Assembly: GCA_024636135.1 (NCBI GenBank)
Contig: JAGXHP010000153.1
Location: 1 to 22,695, forward strand
DNA: 22,695 bases
Direction of reading: 5' to 3'
From: Chloroflexota bacterium
Lineage (GTDB): Bacteria > Chloroflexota > Limnocylindria > QHBO01
The notes below the pieces were generated by a model. The model was not told the DNA's origin, did not search any database, and saw only the letters and a list, made by a program, of their open reading frames with translations. This document shows positions 22,162 to 22,695 of this stretch, piece after piece. Within the stretch, counting starts at the first letter, position 1, and every line of letters begins with the position of its first letter. A program made the translations under genes and the position numbers.

Positions 22162-22482
22162 ATGAACGTCGATGAGCTGCTGCGCGGCGCAAAGGACGCG
22201 ATGACTGCGAGGACCGTCTACGGCGAGCCGATCGAGCGCGACGGCGTGATGATCATCCCCGCGGCGAAGGTCCGAGGCGGAGGCGGCGGCGGCGGAGACA
22301 ACCACGAGAACGGCGGCGCGGGCTTTGGGCTGACCGCCCGCCCGGTCGGTGCCTACGTCATCCGTGACGGGAAGGTGGGATGGGAACCGGCCGTCGACGT
22401 GAACCGGATCGTGCTCGGAATGCAGGTCGTCGTCGTGATCGCGCTCCTCGTCCTGCGGTCGGTTCTCCGCCGGCGAGCGTGA
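22162..22482 (+). CDS. YtfJ/GerW-family small membrane-anchored protein
   Basis: A 106-residue protein. An N-terminal amphipathic helix (MNVDELLRGAKDAM) precedes the YtfJ/GerW-type core: YGEPIERDGVMIIPAAKV at about 20-37, a polyglycine run of seven residues, GGAGFGLTARPVGAYVI, and a C-terminal hydrophobic helix (about 84-101) with a basic RRRA tail. In Bacillus this family contributes to spore germination or coat functions; homologues occur in many non-sporulating bacteria with unknown role. ATG 22162 is supported by AAGGAG at 22147-22152; an in-frame ATG at 22130 lacks such a site. It is downstream of the saccharopine-dehydrogenase-like gene by 46 bases and may be cotranscribed. Confidence 0.78.
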   Translation: MNVDELLRGAKDAMTARTVYGEPIERDGVMIIPAAKVRGGGGGGGDNHENGGAGFGLTARPVGAYVIRDGKVGWEPAVDVNRIVLGMQVVVVIALLVLRSVLRRRA

Positions 22483-22488
22483 GGCTGG

Positions 22489-22517
22489 TTGACCGAACCC
22501 TGCGTCACCACTAGCAT
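22489..22517 (+). promoter_or_regulatory. Initiator tRNA promoter (TTGACC/TAGCAT)
   Basis: TTGACC (22489-22494) and TAGCAT (22512-22517) are 17 bases apart. The -10 ends only seven bases before the mature 5' end of the tRNA, leaving almost no room for a 5' leader. It begins just after the YtfJ-like stop codon. Confidence 0.75.
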
Positions 22518-22524
22518 GGGCGGT

Positions 22525-22599
<75 letters not shown>

Positions 22600-22617
22600 A
22601 TACATTCACGCACGAAG

Positions 22618-22645
22618 CGACCCCTCGGAGCAGTCCGGGGGGTCG
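22618..22645 (+). terminator. Hairpin downstream of tRNA-fMet
   Basis: CGACCCC (22618-22624) pairs with GGGGTCG (22639-22645), and an inner CGGA/TCCG stem caps it with a GCAG loop. It starts 18 bases after the tRNA. Only scattered Ts follow (ATCGCTTGTTCG), so it is a plausible but U-poor intrinsic terminator. A palindrome with 7-bp arms follows at 22676-22690. Confidence 0.55.
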
Positions 22646-22695
22646 ATCGCTTGTTCGAACGTGCAGCCACCGTGCAGGCACCAGGTGCCTCGCCA

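Noticed and set aside
22600..22695. Possible phage or island attachment site after tRNA-fMet
   Set aside because: tRNA genes are common integration sites, but no repeat of the tRNA 3' end and no integrase gene is visible before the window ends.

Overview
The window is GC-rich, gene-dense bacterial chromosome. Compact gene spacing, 3'-overlapping convergent genes, several promoters that seem to give leaderless mRNAs, and a protein set including LLM-type flavin oxidoreductase, AzlCD, DUF1622, DUF2306, FtsX-type giant permeases and a CarH/LitR-type regulator suggest a Chloroflexota lineage (perhaps Limnocylindria-like) or, less likely, an actinobacterium. That assignment is inference from style and content; there is no rRNA or other decisive marker here.

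Layout. 1-950: the end of a probable arsR and an arsenite methyltransferase (arsM). 949-5864: single-gene and two-gene units in alternating orientation: an MFS transporter, azlCD, a DUF1622 membrane protein, a luciferase-like flavin oxidoreductase, a DUF1579-like protein and an iodotyrosine-deiodinase-like flavoprotein. 5887-7673: an AhpD/carboxymuconolactone-decarboxylase-like protein translationally coupled to a threonine synthase. 7840-9411: a secreted PhoX/DUF839-like protein followed by a very strong hairpin. 9479-10098: gene-poor, with a C-terminal remnant of an amidohydrolase. 10099-17954: a four-gene ABC export or lipoprotein-release-like cassette with two giant FtsX-type permeases and two ATPases, one carrying a C-terminal AbrB-like domain.

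18037-18450: tRNA-Lys(UUU) overlapping the end of a short nfeD-like gene, whose stop codon is supplied by the tRNA itself. 18542-19213: a DUF2306 membrane protein with a suspicious N-terminus. 19200-20807: the most interesting locus, a MerR plus B12-binding (CarH/LitR-like) putative photoreceptor divergent from an ECF sigma factor. The short region between them carries a perfect inverted repeat with TGTACA half-sites and an imperfect 19-nt direct repeat that covers the sigma -35 box and its first codons. This is laid out like a light/cobalamin-controlled sigma switch. 20889-22482: a saccharopine-dehydrogenase-family enzyme and a small YtfJ/GerW-like membrane protein. 22525-22599: initiator tRNA-fMet with a near-ideal promoter, followed by a hairpin.

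Two themes recur. First, all four convergent gene pairs overlap at their stop codons. Second, several genes have a TANNNT-like box exactly six bases before the start codon and no Shine-Dalgarno sequence, while genes inside or just after other units do have one.
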